From positions 40,357,463 to 40,421,462 of the forward strand of contig JALMGJ010000005.1 of NCBI GenBank assembly GCA_023362775.1: a stretch of DNA of 64,000 bases, in the 5' to 3' direction. The notes beneath the pieces were generated by a model. It was not told the origin of the DNA and made no database searches. It saw nothing but the letters and a program-made list of their open reading frames with translations. Both the position numbers and the translations under genes were made by a program. Source of the stretch: Charina bottae (taxonomy: Eukaryota > Chordata > Lepidosauria > Squamata > Charinaidae). Shown in pieces: positions 35,584 through 44,818 of this stretch. Position 1 is the first letter of the stretch; each line of letters begins with the position of its first letter.

Positions 35584-36407
35584 AATTCCACCTGGATGAC
35601 TGAGAACCTTCATAGTCAAGATAATCAGGTTCATCCAGAATAATGTACAGTGAAATCCTACCATCTTCTCCAAGATTTTTCCTAAATATGGAAGGTTGGA
35701 GACAGGGCAAAAGCTATCTAACACTGTAGGGCTGAGATGATGCCTTCAAGAGAAAGCATACCACCACTCCTTCAAAGTGACTAGTAGTTCTTCCTCCCTC
35801 AAAGAGACATTTGCTACCTCTTGAACCCACTCCTTTACCCCCACTTTATCTGTCTGAAGGAGCTAGGAGGGGCATGGGTCCAGTCCACAGGTGGCAAAAC
35901 TCAAACTGTCAAGAGCCCTTTTCATATCCTGAGAGTCCTAGATAACCTCATAGTATGTTACTGCCAGCCCTACAAGGTAGACCAAACTAAGAAACTAAGG
36001 TCAGGACTACTTTTATTATAACAGCTATAGTAACAGAATCTTGTGAGTCTGAATGTACTTCCTTTATCTTATTCCCTCCCTTTATCTTCATGTGAACTAG
36101 GGAGAGGCTTGTCTGAGACATTTTCTCAAATTATTTTTTTGGCCTGGGCTCAGGCCCCACTTATCCGACTGTTGCCTTGGTAGCAGCTCTTCCTCCTGCC
36201 ATTCAAGGACATTCCCTCTGCCCTCTACAGTTACTTCAGTTATCTCATTTGGTATTGTCAATGTAATATTCAATTCCAAGCTAACATGAATGACTTTATG
36301 AGCAAAATCCTTCCAAACCTACCACAGCAATCCAAAAGAAGTCCTACTGACCTGCCCTATCTCAATTAAGCCTCTTAAACATTTCACTGCCCTTATCATC
36401 AGAATTT

Positions 36408-36639
36408 GAGAACCAGTTTGGTGTAGTGGTTAAGGCATTAGACTAGAAACCGGGAGACTGTGAGTTCTAATCCCGCCTTAGGCACAAACCAGCTGGATGA
36501 CCTTGGGCCAGTCACTTTCTCTCAGCCCTAGGAAGGAGGCAAGGGCAAACCACTTCCGAAAAACCTTGCCAAGAAAACTGCAGGGACTTGTCCAGGCAGT
36601 GTCCGAGAATTGGACACGATTGAACAGATTTAAAAAAAA
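36408..36639 (+). mobile_element. Sauria SINE with BovB-like tail
   Basis: tRNA-like head GAACCAGTTTGGTGTAGTGG, middle GACCTTGGGCCAGTCACTTT, tail GGCAAACCACTTCCGAAAAA, then GAGAATTGGACACGATTGAA and poly-A. Flanks TATCATCAGAATTT (36394-36407) and TATCATCTCAATTT (36640-36653) match at 12 of 14 bases as a target duplication. The BovB-related 3' end suggests mobilisation by BovB. Confidence 0.88.
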
Positions 36640-36653
36640 TATCATCTCAATTT

Positions 36654-37438
36654 AGGCCTGAACATGAACTAGTATCTGTGCTTGAAGATATTTACTCTTT
36701 GTTTTCCACCACAAGCACCCCAGGTGTCTTTTATGCTGCTTCATCTCCTGGACCTACCCAGAAGAAGATGTCTGAGGTGGACAACCTTAATTAGTCTACC
36801 AGTCCTGCAGAGGATAAGATACATGCTCTGTAAATGCTAAATGGACAGTCACAGAGCTGAGGCTGTGAGCAAACAAAGAGATAGAAGGACAGAGAATAGG
36901 TACAGATGTAATGTTAGCGAAAACAGCACTGAAAATAAATAAAAAATCCTTCATGTGTCTGCCTGTACCTTCCCTGCCAATTTTACTTTAGTGGTTCTAG
37001 TTCTCCCAGGGCTTTTTGGACATTGGGCCTGAATTCCTACTGTATGTCTAGTCAAAGTATGTTTCTTATGGTGCTTGTTCCTCTGAAGACTTCAGCCAGA
37101 ACTGTCCAAGGACAAACATCTAACTTCCTATTTCTCTGATTCTGTCCTCTCCCATCATTGGAAGAGGACAATGATGGTAATTATAGAATACCTAGAAATT
37201 GTCAGCTACCCAGCTCACCACTCATTTCAGAGTAATCCTTTAGCTTGCAGGTTCCTATATTTGCTATAATGACAACTTTCAGTATTATGCTATAAAACCT
37301 GCAGTGAGGAATTCTAAGTGCTAAGTTTCTAACACATATGGAAGGCACCAGGTTGGTGTCCAAGCAGACATGAAGAAAAGCTGGCCTACTATGAGCCCCA
37401 CCTGGGACAAACACAATTCTTGCATTTTCTGTGGTATA
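36654..37438. other. Unique intron sequence
   Basis: Nothing recognised. Confidence 0.45.
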
Positions 37439-38150
37439 TTAGTTCGTAGAACGTATGTGTTGGAAGGGATCTCATCTAGTCCAGCCCCCATGCTCAGTGC
37501 AGAAATCTGATAAGCCCTCCCTTACAGGTGACTATCAGTTTGAAATTCTGGTGAGGGGGAATCTACTACTCTTCTATGTAGATTGTTCCAATGCTTAGCA
37601 GCTGTAACTATCAGAAGATTCCTTCTAATACTCAGCCCAATCCTCTCTTGTAATTTCAAGCTATTCATCCTTGTCCTGTCCTCAGTTTTAACAGATACCA
37701 GGTTCTCCCTCTCTTACACATAACAGCATTTTAGTTATTTACAGATAATATTATATCTCCACAGTCTTCTCTTTTGAAAGCTAAACAAGCCTAGCTCTTT
37801 TAACAGTCTGTCATAGAGGTTGGTTTCCAGGCCCTTTTTATATTGTTAGTTCTCTGAACTCACTCCAACTTCTCCGTGCCCTTTTAAAGTTTTGTGCCCA
37901 GAATTAGACACATACTCCCAGAGCAATGTAAGCAATGCAGAGTATAATGGAAATATTACCTACCATGTTCTGGTAGCAATTCCTATGTTAACGCATAAAA
38001 CATGTTGGTTTTTATTTGCCTGATCTCAATCTTCCTCAGCCATCAAGGGATTTCACAGCTCATCTGAAATTTAAATCTTTTCATTGTGGAAAGTTCCAAC
38101 TGTCAACTGTCATCATGGTGGCCCAAGGTCATTACTATTAGAGTGTTGGG
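37439..38150 (-). mobile_element. CR1-family LINE 3' region, antisense
   Basis: Begins with the antisense CR1 3' end (TTGGAAGGGATCTCATCTAG, TCCAGCCCCCATGCTCAGTG) and continues through GCTAAACAAGCCTAGCTC and GCCCAGAATTAGACACATAC to AAGGGATTTCACAGCTCATC. It carries many stops, so it is an old copy. Confidence 0.8.
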
Positions 38151-38995
38151 CAGTAGAGTATATAGCATGGCACAAAGAGTATGACCAACTCTGGATTACT
38201 TATGATTACCAATTTCCATGTTCAGGGATAGAGAATATAGGAGATGCATAGGCTGAGGAAGCATCATTTTGGGGGCCAGAAATTCATTGTGGAAAAAACA
38301 ACATGGAGGTGGAGGAGAAAAAGGAAGAGGAAGTCAAGTGAAGGAGAACATTAGAAGCAAGAAGTTAAATAGATTGATAGTATTGTGAGGAAAATAAGTT
38401 TTCAGACACTGCAATGGGAGTGCCTAAATAATATTGAAACATAAAGGAATGTGGCAATAACCTTGGAGCTGCAGCACACCAGCTTCTGGTAACTTTTATC
38501 AGAACATTCCCAAAGCAACTCACGAATCTGTCTTCAAGAAGCTTGCCCCCTCCCTTTTGACCTGTTTCTTTTTACTAAGACTATGGCTTTCTTTGAAGTA
38601 GGTATGGAGGGCAGGAAGTAACTTGAGATTTGTTGTTTATGAATATGTATGTATGTCTGCATCATCATATGAATTTGTATGCTTACATCATTTCCTTTCT
38701 GTAATGTATAAATATCAGTGCATTTCTTTTGTCTGGAGGGGTGTCTCTCACTATCCTTTGGTGGGGACCCCTCCAGTACATACTGTTTCAAAAATATTGC
38801 AGTAAGCCTTGATTATTTGATTTTTTAATATGATCTTTATTTCATCTTATTGTTAAAAAACATTACATAACATAACATAATACATATATAACATACTGTA
38901 TATAACATAAAATTACAAACAAATACCATTCATACAACAAAACTTTCTAAAATTAGGTTTCTGTCTATCTTAACTGTGATTATATATTTATAAAT

Positions 38996-39022
38996 AATAT
39001 ATATATATATATATATATATAG

Positions 39023-39070
<48 letters not shown>
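38996..39070. repeat. (TA)n (CA)n microsatellite inside the L1 3' UTR
   Basis: About 37 bases of TA followed by about 38 bases of CA. Confidence 0.95.
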
Positions 39071-39073
<3 letters not shown>

Positions 39074-39118
39074 TCTTATTTACATCTAATTTTTCCCTAT
39101 TTCTATTTACATTAATAT

Positions 39119-39730
39119 TTAATCAGTAAATCCCATATACATAACTTTATCTTTTTGTGTCATCCCAATGTGTTCTATAAGAGGTTGCCAATCTTTTTTA
39201 AATTCATTCATATTTTTGTCTTTTAGTAAGTCTGTTAGCTTTGCCATTTGTGCGAGGTCTAATATCTTGATCATCCACTCTTCTATTGACGGGATGTTTT
39301 CTTCCTTCCATTTTTGAGCGTATATAATCCTTGCAGCAGTTATCATATACTGTATAACAAAAGTTTTCCATTTTTTTTCCCGGTTATCTTCCATCAAACC
39401 CAAAAAATATAGTTCTGTTTTTTTTATTATGTCCATTTTCAAGATTTTTTGAATAGTTTTATGTATCATCTCCCAAAATTTTTTAGCTTTCTTACATGTC
39501 CACCATAGGTGATAAAATGTTCCAGTTTCAGACTTACATTTCCAGCAAGTGTTAGACATATTTTTATACATTTTGGATAATTTATCTGGAGTGATATACC
39601 ACCTATACATCATTTTAAAAAAAAATTCTTTCAAGTTATAATTTAATGTAAATTTTAAACCTTTGGTCCACATTTTTTCCCATTGATTATATAAAATATT
39701 ATAACCAAAAATTTTTGCCCATTTAATCAT
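39119..39730 (-). CDS. L1 ORF2 C-terminal fragment
   Basis: ORF2 of L1 carries endonuclease, reverse transcriptase and a Cys-rich C-terminal domain; only the last part is here. The counted ORF has 203 codons, but the coding frame extends upstream to about 39800 without an ATG (phrase WNQNAGIKANKEC). A Cys/His cluster at residues about 62-79 (CWKCK, then YHLWWTC: C-x2-C-x7-H-x4-C) is the typical L1 C-terminal knuckle. Other recognisable phrases are FFFKMMYRWYITPDKLSKMY and YMITAARIIYAQKWKEE. There is no stop before the natural end, so the copy is relatively young though 5' truncated. Confidence 0.85.
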   Translation of the reverse strand: MIKWAKIFGYNILYNQWEKMWTKGLKFTLNYNLKEFFFKMMYRWYITPDKLSKMYKNMSNTCWKCKSETGTFYHLWWTCKKAKKFWEMIHKTIQKILKMDIIKKTELYFLGLMEDNREKKWKTFVIQYMITAARIIYAQKWKEENIPSIEEWMIKILDLAQMAKLTDLLKDKNMNEFKKDWQPLIEHIGMTQKDKVMYMGFTD

Positions 39731-39803
39731 ACACTCCTTATTTGCTTTGATTCCTGCGTTTTGATTCCACGGTATGCAAAGGATTCTTGCTCGGCCTGGG
39801 CAT

Positions 39804-41775
39804 GATTTATTTATTTATTTATTTATTGTTTGATTTATATCACCGCCCATCTCCCCCCACAAGGGGACTCTGGGCGGTTTACAACAAAATTGATTAATTA
39901 AAAGCATATAAAATACAATACATTATTCCAATTTAATTAGATATAAATATATAAATATATAAAATCCAAGAGGTTATGTTATTGTTTAAGGAACTCTATG
40001 GTGCCAGCCACCTCCAAGAGGAGCTATTACCCCCCCCCCCATCCCAGGCGAGGTGGCAGAGCCAGGTCTTCAATTGCTTTCGGAAGGTCAGGAGTGTGGG
40101 GGCCTGCCTCACCTCCAGGGGGAGAATGTTCCAAAGGGCGGGTGCCACTGCTGAGAAGGCCCGCCTCCTGGACCCCGCCAGATGGAATTCTTTTATAGAT
40201 GGGATCCGTAGCAAGCCCTCTCTGGATAACCGGGTGGGGCGGGTCGACGTTCTGGGGATGAGGCGGTTCCTTAGGTAACCTGGTCCCATGCCATGTAGGG
40301 CTTTAAAGGTAACAACCAACACCTTGAATTGCACCCGGAAGCAAACTGGTAACCAGTGCAGCTCACGCAGCAGAGGTGTCACATGTGCCGATCTTGAGGC
40401 ACCCATAACTGCGCGCGCAGCTGCATTCTGGACCAGCTGAAGCTTCCGGATACTCTTCAAGGGTAGCCCCATGTAGAGCGCATTGCAATAGTCTATGTGA
40501 GAGATGACCAGGGCATGAGTGACTGTACGGAGGGCATCTCGGTCCAGGAAAGGGCGTAGCTGGCATACAACTCGAAGTTGCATAAACGCCCTTCTGGCCA
40601 CGGCTGCCACCTGCTCATCGAGCAGGAGCCGTGAGTCCAGAGGGACCCCCAGGTTCCGCACCAAGTCCGAACGGGGTAGTGCCACCCCATCCAGATCTAA
40701 AGATAACAACTCTCTGGATCCCGAGGCGCCATCAATCCACAGCCACTCTGTCTTACCAGAGTTCAGCTGAAGCCTGTTGTTCCCCATCCAGACCCCCACA
40801 GCCTTCAGACACTGAGAAAGGGCAGACACTGCATCACTTAACTCACCCGGGATGGAGATATACAATTGAGTATCATCAGCATATTGATGATACCTCATCC
40901 CGTGTTGGCGGATGATCTCACCCAGTGGTTTCATGTAGATATTAAACAGGAGAGGGGAGAGAACCGAGCCCTGCGGCACCCCACAAAGTAGGGGCCGAGG
41001 GTCAGACCTCTCATCTCCTATAACCACCGATTGGGACCGATCCCAGAGGAAGGAGGCGAACCAGCGCAAGACTACGCCGCCCATCCCCAACTCTCCGAGC
41101 CGCCCCAAAAGGATACCATGGTCAATGGTATCGAAAGCCGCTGAGAGGTCAAGAAGAGCCAGGATGGACGCACTGCCTCCATCCCGCTCCCGCCAGAGAT
41201 CATCTGTAAGTGCGACCAATGCAGTTTCCACCCCATATCCCGGCCTGAACTCTGACTGGAAGGGGTCTAGATAATCCGTATCATCCAGAATTCTCTGGAG
41301 CTGTAATGCCACCACTTTCTCAACCACCTTCCCCAAAAAGGGGAGGTGGGAGACGGGACGAAAATTGTCCAACACTGTAGGGTCCAGCGATGGCTTCTTG
41401 AGGAGGGGGTGCACCAGTGCCTCCTTAAAAGCAGCCGGAAACACTCCCTCTCCCAAGGACGTAACAACCATCGCATGGACCCAGCCACATGTCACCTCCC
41501 TGGCTGCTTTCACAAGCCAGGAGGGGCATGGGTCAAGATGGCACGTGGTGGCTCTTACAGTCCGGAGGATCCTGTCCACTTCCTCAGGCCCAACAGGATC
41601 AAACCGTTCCCAGATAACTGGGCAAAGACATTCCCTCGGCATCTACCCAGACCATGCATTACGCCTGGAGTCCAGCTTAGAGCGAATCCGAGCTCTAAGA
41701 TGAATTAGAATAAGATGAATAAGAGATGAATTTTATCCATCAGATGCTCTGAAATTTCCTCCGCACGGCCCTGAA
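39804..41775 (-). mobile_element. L2-type LINE with intact reverse transcriptase ORF (5' truncated)
   Basis: The 3' end is an (ATTT)n tail at 39809-39836 abutting L1, with the 3' UTR hairpin (ACCGCCCA...TGGGCGGT) at 39842-39881. The coding part runs 39996-41642. Upstream sequence to about 41775 matches the linker after the endonuclease in copy 1 (CACCTTCAGGGCCGTGCGGA against CACCTACAGGGCCGTGCTGA). The endonuclease is missing. It probably inserted into or beside the L1. Confidence 0.88.
39996..41642 (-). CDS. L2-type LINE reverse transcriptase ORF (548 aa)
   Basis: A non-LTR reverse transcriptase that would copy element RNA at a nicked target. Visible motifs in order: LDPFQSEFRPGYGVETAL near residues 126-143, LLDLSAAFDTID near 164-175 (motif A), GVPQGSVLSPLLFNIYM near 222-238 (motif B), and YADDTQLY near 255-262 (motif C, the catalytic Asp pair). 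The thumb/C-terminal part follows (VRNLGVPLDSRLLLDEQ, THALVISHIDYCN, LRELHWLPVCFRVQFKVL). No stop or frameshift is present, so the domain is complete by eye. The endonuclease half is lost, and the chosen ATG is only the first in frame, not a natural start. Confidence 0.88.
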   Translation of the reverse strand: MPRECLCPVIWERFDPVGPEEVDRILRTVRATTCHLDPCPSWLVKAAREVTCGWVHAMVVTSLGEGVFPAAFKEALVHPLLKKPSLDPTVLDNFRPVSHLPFLGKVVEKVVALQLQRILDDTDYLDPFQSEFRPGYGVETALVALTDDLWRERDGGSASILALLDLSAAFDTIDHGILLGRLGELGMGGVVLRWFASFLWDRSQSVVIGDERSDPRPLLCGVPQGSVLSPLLFNIYMKPLGEIIRQHGMRYHQYADDTQLYISIPGELSDAVSALSQCLKAVGVWMGNNRLQLNSGKTEWLWIDGASGSRELLSLDLDGVALPRSDLVRNLGVPLDSRLLLDEQVAAVARRAFMQLRVVCQLRPFLDRDALRTVTHALVISHIDYCNALYMGLPLKSIRKLQLVQNAAARAVMGASRSAHVTPLLRELHWLPVCFRVQFKVLVVTFKALHGMGPGYLRNRLIPRTSTRPTRLSREGLLRIPSIKEFHLAGSRRRAFSAVAPALWNILPLEVRQAPTLLTFRKQLKTWLCHLAWDGGGGNSSSWRWLAP

Positions 41776-41944
41776 GGTGGGTCACTGGGCAAATGATGAT
41801 AACTTGCTGCTACTGCTGCCACTAACAGATTGGCAAGAGAAGGGGAGTGGAGGGAAGAGGACCAGGTAAAGTGAAGGATCATGCTTGGCCTGGGGGAGGA
41901 GAGATGGATAGACTATGAGAACATCAAGGGAGACAGTTATAAAG
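41776..41944. other. Short unique spacer between LINE and hAT element
   Basis: No recognisable feature; it ends with the target site AGCTATAC. Confidence 0.5.
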
Positions 41945-42026
41945 AGCTATACCAGGGGTCGGCAAACTTTTTATGCCGGGAGCCATTTTGACATGCTCGT
42001 GCACATTTTGAAATGCTCGAGAGCCA

Positions 42027-42180
42027 GGGGGCGGGGTTTGCGGGTGGGGGCCAATCGCATGGAAGGGGGCGAGGTTTGCGGGCAGGAGCCAATCGCGTGG
42101 AAGGGGGCGGGGTTTGGGGGCGGGATCCAATCGCATGGAAGGGGCGGGGTTTGGGGGCGGGATCCAATCGCATGGAAGGG
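42027..42180 (+). repeat. 38-bp tandem array with CCAAT and GC boxes in the hAT element
   Basis: Four units begin CCAATCGC at 42051, 42089, 42127 and 42164 (periods 38, 38, 37). Each carries a GGGGGCGGGG-type GC box. A single further unit lies at the right end (about 44693-44730) in the same orientation, so it is outside the inverted arms. The layout is promoter-like (NF-Y and Sp1 type sites), which is an inference. Confidence 0.85.
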
Positions 42181-42274
42181 CTGCGCTGCGCTTGGCCGGC
42201 CACCCCGGTCCTCGCTCACCTTCCATGGCCGGTCCTCGCGGGCTGCCGGCGACGCTCCCGTCCCCCTGCACCCC

Positions 42275-43075
42275 AGCTCTCCAAGGCCGGGGCCACCCTC
42301 TCTGCCGCTCCCTTCGACGAAGGAGGGACCGGCGTGCCTTGGGAGCTGCTGCTGGAGGCATGTCTGGGCGAGGCGTGCGGGCGGAGCTGCCCGTCTGGCA
42401 CTTGGGCGCTCCCGAGCCTCTTCCCTTCTCCCTCGCCACGTTCGGGCGTTGAGGCCAGGCAAAGCCGGGCGGTCGCGCAGGGGCGAGGCGAGGAGTCCCG
42501 CTCCTGCGCCTACCGCCACATCCGTCCGTTCCCGGCCTCTCTCCCCATGTCCGGCGGGTGCCCATGCCAGAATCCCCGCGACCCGGAGGCAGCGACTGCT
42601 CGGAGGGCCCCAGCGAGAAGAGGTGCGTGATCCCCGGTGGATTCCTTCGAGGGGCCGCGGGGCTTCCCCGCTTTCCTCCCAAGGAGGCCTCGACGGCGCA
42701 CCCTCCCACCCCATCAATCCCCCCACCCCGCCGTTGGGCGTCAGAGGCTGAAAGGATGTGGCAGGAACGGCCCTGGAAAGCGGGGCCTGCGGAGCGCCAC
42801 CTTTGGGGAGGAGGGTCCAGCCGGCGAGCAATGGCGGCGCCGGAGTTTTCGCCAGAGCGGCTGGCGCGCTGGCTGGCCGAGGCATCCAGGCACTGGGCAA
42901 GGGCGCGGGCCCGGGACGCGAGCAACCCGCCTTGGCGCTCCTGGAGAAGTGGCCGCGGGAGGCCCGCCGGGTGCACCCTCCCGCCCCATAAATCCCCCAC
43001 CCCACCGTTCAGCGTCCTCTCACCCCGCTAACCCGAGCCCTGCGGCGGCTGGGGGAAGCCGAGCCAGGCGGGGGT
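42275..43075 (+). repeat. Left arm of the foldback hAT element
   Basis: It pairs with 43838-44672. The arm contains an ATG in GAGCAATGGCGGCG at 42831 (right-arm counterpart at 44074) and a consensus-like donor AGAAGAG|GTGCGT near 42621, following a short ATG frame (MPESPRPGGSDCSEGPSEK). This makes a captured CpG-island first exon conceivable. Evidence for that is weak. Confidence 0.8.
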
Positions 43076-43389
43076 GCAGCGGGACCGAGTCCGGCCTATC
43101 CCCGGTCTGTGTCGCGTTAATGCCGCCCCCTTTCCCACCTGGGAGGCCAGCTTGCAGCGCAAACGGCAGTCGCTTACTGAGCGAGTGCATTTTAAAATCT
43201 GCTTAACTCCCCCTCCCCCCCCCGCACTTCTCCCTCTTTGAAAAAGGAAGGCCGGAAAAGCGCAGTTTCAGTCTTGCATTAAAGGGAGAAGCTGCCCTTA
43301 ATGACAGAAGGCCATTCAAGTTGGAGAAACCTCGCGGGATGGGCGGAATCGCTACACACAAGCCACACGCCCCATTTCGTTCCTCCTTC

Positions 43390-43424
43390 CCTATCCGGAA
43401 GGGTATATATATATTCCGGATAGG
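43390..43424. repeat. Perfect 11-bp hairpin with TATATATA loop
   Basis: CCTATCCGGAA (43390-43400) pairs with TTCCGGATAGG (43414-43424). It lies within about 50 bases of the symmetry axis of the large inverted repeat (about 43453). Confidence 0.9.
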
Positions 43425-43837
43425 CCGGACTCAGTCCCGATGTAACCCCGCCGTTAGGTCTCAAAAGCATCTGCTCGGCCCAGCAGCAACTCGTCCGCTG
43501 CAAGCAGAACTCCGGCCGGCCTCCTTCCAGAGGACCCGCCCACCCGCGCTGTCTGTGGGGGGAGAAAAGCAGCCACCGCACAGGCCCGCTTAAAAAACAA
43601 CCACCCCGAAACCGCTTTCAAGCTGCCTCTCCGGAGGGTCCCTGCGGTCCCGCCGGGTGCACCCCCCCACCCCGCCGTTCGGCGTCCTCTCCCCCCGCTA
43701 ACCCGAGCCCTGCGGCGGCTGGGGGAAGCCGAGCCAGGCGGGGGTCCAGTGGGGCCCAGCGGCGCACTGAGGGCGAAGAGCCGCCTGCTCTCCCCTTGGC
43801 CACCTCCGGTCGCTACAGTCGCCACGCCGCAACGGAG

Positions 43838-44672
43838 CCTGGCTTGGCTCCCCCGGCCACCGCAGGGCTCGGGTTAGCGAGGTGAGAGGACGCCGAACGG
43901 TGGGGTGGGGGATTGATGGGGCGGGAGGGTGCACCCGGCGGGCCACCCGCGGCCGCTTCTCCAGGAGCGCCAAGGCGGGTTGCTCGCATCCCGGGCCCGC
44001 GCCCTTGCCCAGCGCCTGGATGCCTCGGCCAGCCAACGCGCCAGCCGCTCCGGCGAAAACTCCGGCGCCGCCATTGCTCGCCGGCTGGACCCTCCTCCCC
44101 AAAGGTGGCGCTCCGCAGGCCCCGCTTTCCAGGGCCGTTCCTGCCACATCCTTTCAGCCTCTGACGCCCAACGGCGGGGTGGGGGGATTGATGGGGCGGG
44201 AGGGTGCGCCATCGAGGCCTCCTTGGGAGGAAAGCGGGGAAGCCCTGCGGCCCCTCAAAGGGATCCACCGGGGATCACGCGCCTCTTCTCGCTGGGGCCC
44301 TCCGAGCAGTCACTGCCTCCGGGTCGCGGGGATTCTGGCATGGGCACCCGCCGGACATGGGGAGAGAGGCCGGGAACGGACGGATGTGGCGGTAGGCGCA
44401 GGAGCGGGACTCCTCGCCTCGCCCCTGCGCGACCGCCTGGCTTTGCCTGGCCTCAACGCCCGAACGTGGCGAGGGAGAAGGGAAGAGGCTCGGGAGCGCC
44501 CAAGTGCCAGACGGGCAGCTCCGCCCGCGCGCCTCGCCCAGACATGTCTCCAGCAGCAGCTCCCAAGGCACGCCGGTCCCTCCTCCATCGAAGGGAGCGG
44601 CAGAGAGCCCCGCGGGCTGTGCGCGAGGTGTGGGCGGCTGCGGGTGGCCCCGGCCTTGGAGAGCGAGAGCGA
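43838..44672 (-). repeat. Right arm of the foldback hAT element
   Basis: Reverse complement of the left arm. The homology ends near the GAGCCCTGCGG phrase on the axis side, and on the outer side near CTCTCCAAGGCCGGGGCCAC. An extra segment near 44600-44650 is absent from the left arm. Confidence 0.8.
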
Positions 44673-44818
44673 GAGCGCGTAAGAGCGTAAGAGTTTGGGG
44701 GCAGGATCCAATCGCGTGGAAGGGGCGGGGGTGAGTTCAGCTGCGGAAGAGCCACACTCAAGGGGCCAAAGAGCCGCATGTGGCTCGTGAGCCGCCATTT
44801 CCGACCCTTGAGCTATAC

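Larger units (their letters stand above)
30979..36393. other. Mostly unique AT-rich intron sequence
   Basis: No coding exon recognised. It holds a possible MIR fragment at about 34640-34830, the microsatellite at 35361-35404 and the 13-bp hairpin at 35532-35583. Confidence 0.5.
38818..39803 (-). mobile_element. L1 LINE 3' end (ORF2 C-terminus plus 3' UTR)
   Basis: ORF2 C-terminal coding is continuous from about 39800 down to the stop at 39119. It is followed by a 3' UTR that contains the (CA)n(TA)n run and an AATAAA-type end near 38840. Upstream it is cut by the L2-type element that begins at 39804. Confidence 0.85.
41953..44810. mobile_element. 2.86-kb GC-rich foldback hAT element (non-autonomous)
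   Basis: A perfect 8-bp target duplication AGCTATAC (41945-41952 and 44811-44818) and termini CAGGGGTCGG / CCGACCCTTG identify a hAT (Charlie-like) insertion; the right end also has the familiar GAGCCGCATGTGGCTCGTGA phrase. No transposase ORF is seen. The interior is very CpG-rich and forms a giant inverted repeat: the arm at about 42275-43075 is reverse-complementary to about 43838-44672. In a 370-base stretch I count about ten differences. A third partial arm copy (43645-43745) lies in direct orientation in the centre, with a small perfect hairpin at 43390-43424. All long open frames here come from the high GC and run on both strands. Confidence 0.9.
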
